Below, piece by piece: positions 62,924 to 64,000 of a DNA stretch of 64,000 nt (its first letter is position 1; each line of letters begins with the position of its first letter). A program made the position numbers and the translations under genes. The notes beneath the pieces were generated by a model. That model made no database searches. It was given only the letters and a program-made list of their open reading frames with translations, and had not been told where the DNA came from. The stretch covers positions 2,356,001 through 2,420,000 of the forward strand of contig CP088295.1 in assembly GCA_024666565.1 (NCBI GenBank), read 5' to 3'. The DNA is from Svornostia abyssi (lineage in GTDB: Bacteria; Actinomycetota; Thermoleophilia; Solirubrobacterales; Solirubrobacteraceae).

Positions 62924-63952
62924 TCAGCGCGTGGCCATGACCTGCTCGGCGGCGCGCGTGTAGGCGCCCTTCGAGCTCCCGTCCGATCGCCGCGCCCCGA
63001 AGTAGTTCTCCGCGTCCGCGTTCGTGCCGGGGGGCCGCAGGTCGTGGTTGTTGTAGAGGATGAACTGCGTCACGCGCGGGTAGTCGGCGCGCAGCTCGCG
63101 CACCACGCCGCTGAGGATGTCGGCGGCCTGCGCGGACGTCAGGCACAGCGGCCACCCGTAGTTCTTGTCCAGGCAGCGCCCGCCGTCGTTCGCGACCCCG
63201 TACTCCGTGATGGCGATCGGGATGCGCGGCGACCCGTTCTCGGACGTCCGGGCGATCGCCCAGTCCAGCCGGCGCCGCCACTCGTTGCCGTACGGGTGCA
63301 CGATCCACGCGGCGGCGTACTCGTGCAGGTCGGGGACCGCGTCGTACATCTGGTTGATCCAGCCGTCGACCTGGTTGGCGTCGTCGGCCTGGATGAACAG
63401 CCCGACGCCCGCCGCGTTCGTCGCCCGTGACGCGTCACGGGCCAGGCGGGCGTACTCGCCGCCGCGCTTCTGGGTGCCCTGGTAGGCGAACGAGGTCTCG
63501 TTGCCGAACTCGATGGCCTGCACGGCCAGCTTCGGGTCGAGGCTGCGCCACATGCCGCCCTCAGGGCCGACGACCCGCGCCCACGCCCCGACGTTCTCGG
63601 CTTCGGCCTTGGTCGGCATGCGGCCCTCGTAGCCCGCGAGGGGTTGGACGCGCACGCCGCGCCGCGCGTACGCGGCGACGATCGGCCGCAGCTCCTGCGC
63701 GGGGGTCGCGATGTCCCATTCGACGCGGGCGACGGGTGCGCCGAGCCGTGCCGCGATGACGGGGTCGCGGGGGATCCGCCCCGCTTGCACGCCCGCCTCG
63801 AAGGGGATATCCGCCTGCTCGGCCTGCCGCTGGTCGGGCGTGACGTCCGCGTCCTCGCCACCGCGCAGCACGACGAGCACCGCGGCGGGGATGACGACCG
63901 CGGCGACGAGCACGAGGACGGTGAGCACGCGGCGGCCGGTCACGGCGCGCAT
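62924..63952 (-). CDS. Membrane-anchored glycoside-hydrolase-like TIM-barrel protein
   Basis: 342 residues. One N-terminal membrane anchor (VLTVLVLVAAVVIPAAVLVVL), then a barrel with the clan GH-A look: IEFGNETSFAYQG at the end of strand 4 (Asn-Glu acid/base) and IPIAITEYGVANDGG at strand 7 (Glu nucleophile). Two Cys near CLDKNYGWPLC probably pair. It would act on an external polysaccharide; the family is not resolved (GH5/GH39-like). Convergent with the DUF1385 gene with one base between. Confidence 0.78.
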   Translation of the reverse strand: MRAVTGRRVLTVLVLVAAVVIPAAVLVVLRGGEDADVTPDQRQAEQADIPFEAGVQAGRIPRDPVIAARLGAPVARVEWDIATPAQELRPIVAAYARRGVRVQPLAGYEGRMPTKAEAENVGAWARVVGPEGGMWRSLDPKLAVQAIEFGNETSFAYQGTQKRGGEYARLARDASRATNAAGVGLFIQADDANQVDGWINQMYDAVPDLHEYAAAWIVHPYGNEWRRRLDWAIARTSENGSPRIPIAITEYGVANDGGRCLDKNYGWPLCLTSAQAADILSGVVRELRADYPRVTQFILYNNHDLRPPGTNADAENYFGARRSDGSSKGAYTRAAEQVMATR

Positions 63953-63973
63953 CGTACGGGCACCCGCGGCGGG

Positions 63974-64000
63974 TCAGGAGGCGACGGAGACGGGCATGCC
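63974..64000 (-). CDS. Possible 3' end of a further gene at window edge
   Basis: Minus-strand codons GMPVSVAS then TGA, ending 21 bases upstream of the glycoside-hydrolase-like start. Only eight codons are visible, so this is a guess from spacing and strand. Confidence 0.25.
   Translation of the reverse strand, partial: GMPVSVAS

Overview
The window is one continuous piece of a very GC-rich bacterial chromosome. Third codon positions are almost all G or C, many starts are GTG, and genes are packed with 4-base ATGA overlaps and short 3' overlaps between convergent genes. The gene set points to Actinobacteria: a Crp-type regulator beside two Get3/ArsA-like ATPases, a methyltransferase/GH57/glycosyltransferase trio like Rv3030-Rv3032, and cell-wall hydrolases of the resuscitation-promoting-factor type behind c-di-AMP riboswitches. 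I lean towards the deep-branching class Thermoleophilia (Solirubrobacterales-like), but that is inference. I see no phage, insertion sequence, CRISPR, tRNA or rRNA; this is ordinary chromosomal backbone.

Layout. 1-5 kb: end of a CopC-CopD copper gene, a YcnI-like partner, a cytochrome c lipoprotein, a PP2C phosphatase and a thioredoxin-like ferredoxin, then a zinc-binding lipoprotein behind a Fur/Zur-like box. 6-11 kb: an unknown protein, a CHASE2-adenylate cyclase and an NHL-repeat secreted protein. 11-17.7 kb (minus strand): a translationally coupled operon of a small unknown gene, dabB, dabA, purK, purE and fabI, with a promoter and a Crp-like site in an AT-rich patch. 17.8-20.8 kb: a hairpin-rich 80-bp tandem repeat, Crp, and two ArsA/Get3-like ATPases. 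20.9-24.5 kb: parA, an ftsZ with a long N-terminal extension, and a gamma-glutamyltransferase. 24.6-33 kb: PAS protein, drug/metabolite transporter, LON-domain protein, CPD photolyase, membrane protein, TetR-regulated P450, and an iron-sulfur photolyase. 33-37.4 kb: two methyltransferases, GH57 and GT4 (methylglucose-polysaccharide-like locus). 37.4-39.5 kb: two c-di-AMP riboswitches, each ahead of a peptidoglycan-binding/transglycosylase protein. 39.5-47.6 kb: acyltransferase, MeaB, DUF559 protein, acyl-CoA dehydrogenase, alkaline phosphatase, M17 aminopeptidase, thiolase. 47.7-53.5 kb: two secreted paralogues of an unknown family, HAD phosphatase, alpha/beta hydrolase, cupredoxin, GGDEF protein. 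53.5-57.7 kb: stand-alone B12-binding subunit, then etfB-etfA-ETF:quinone oxidoreductase. 57.7-64 kb: CARDB secreted protein, two overlapping GGDEF/HD-GYP proteins, rpmE, DUF1385 protein, a glycoside-hydrolase-like protein.

How parts fit. The acyl-CoA dehydrogenase, thiolase, ETF pair, ETF:quinone oxidoreductase, MeaB and B12-binding subunit together make a beta-oxidation and methylmalonyl-CoA programme feeding electrons to quinone. The DAB pump sits in one operon with PurK, an enzyme that consumes bicarbonate. Nucleotide second messengers recur: a class III cyclase, a cAMP-type Crp, three c-di-GMP proteins and two c-di-AMP riboswitches.

Caveat on quality: seven genes carry nine single-base frame breaks, nearly all in short G/C runs. 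They are more likely consensus errors than pseudogenes, so each is annotated as one gene with the break position.
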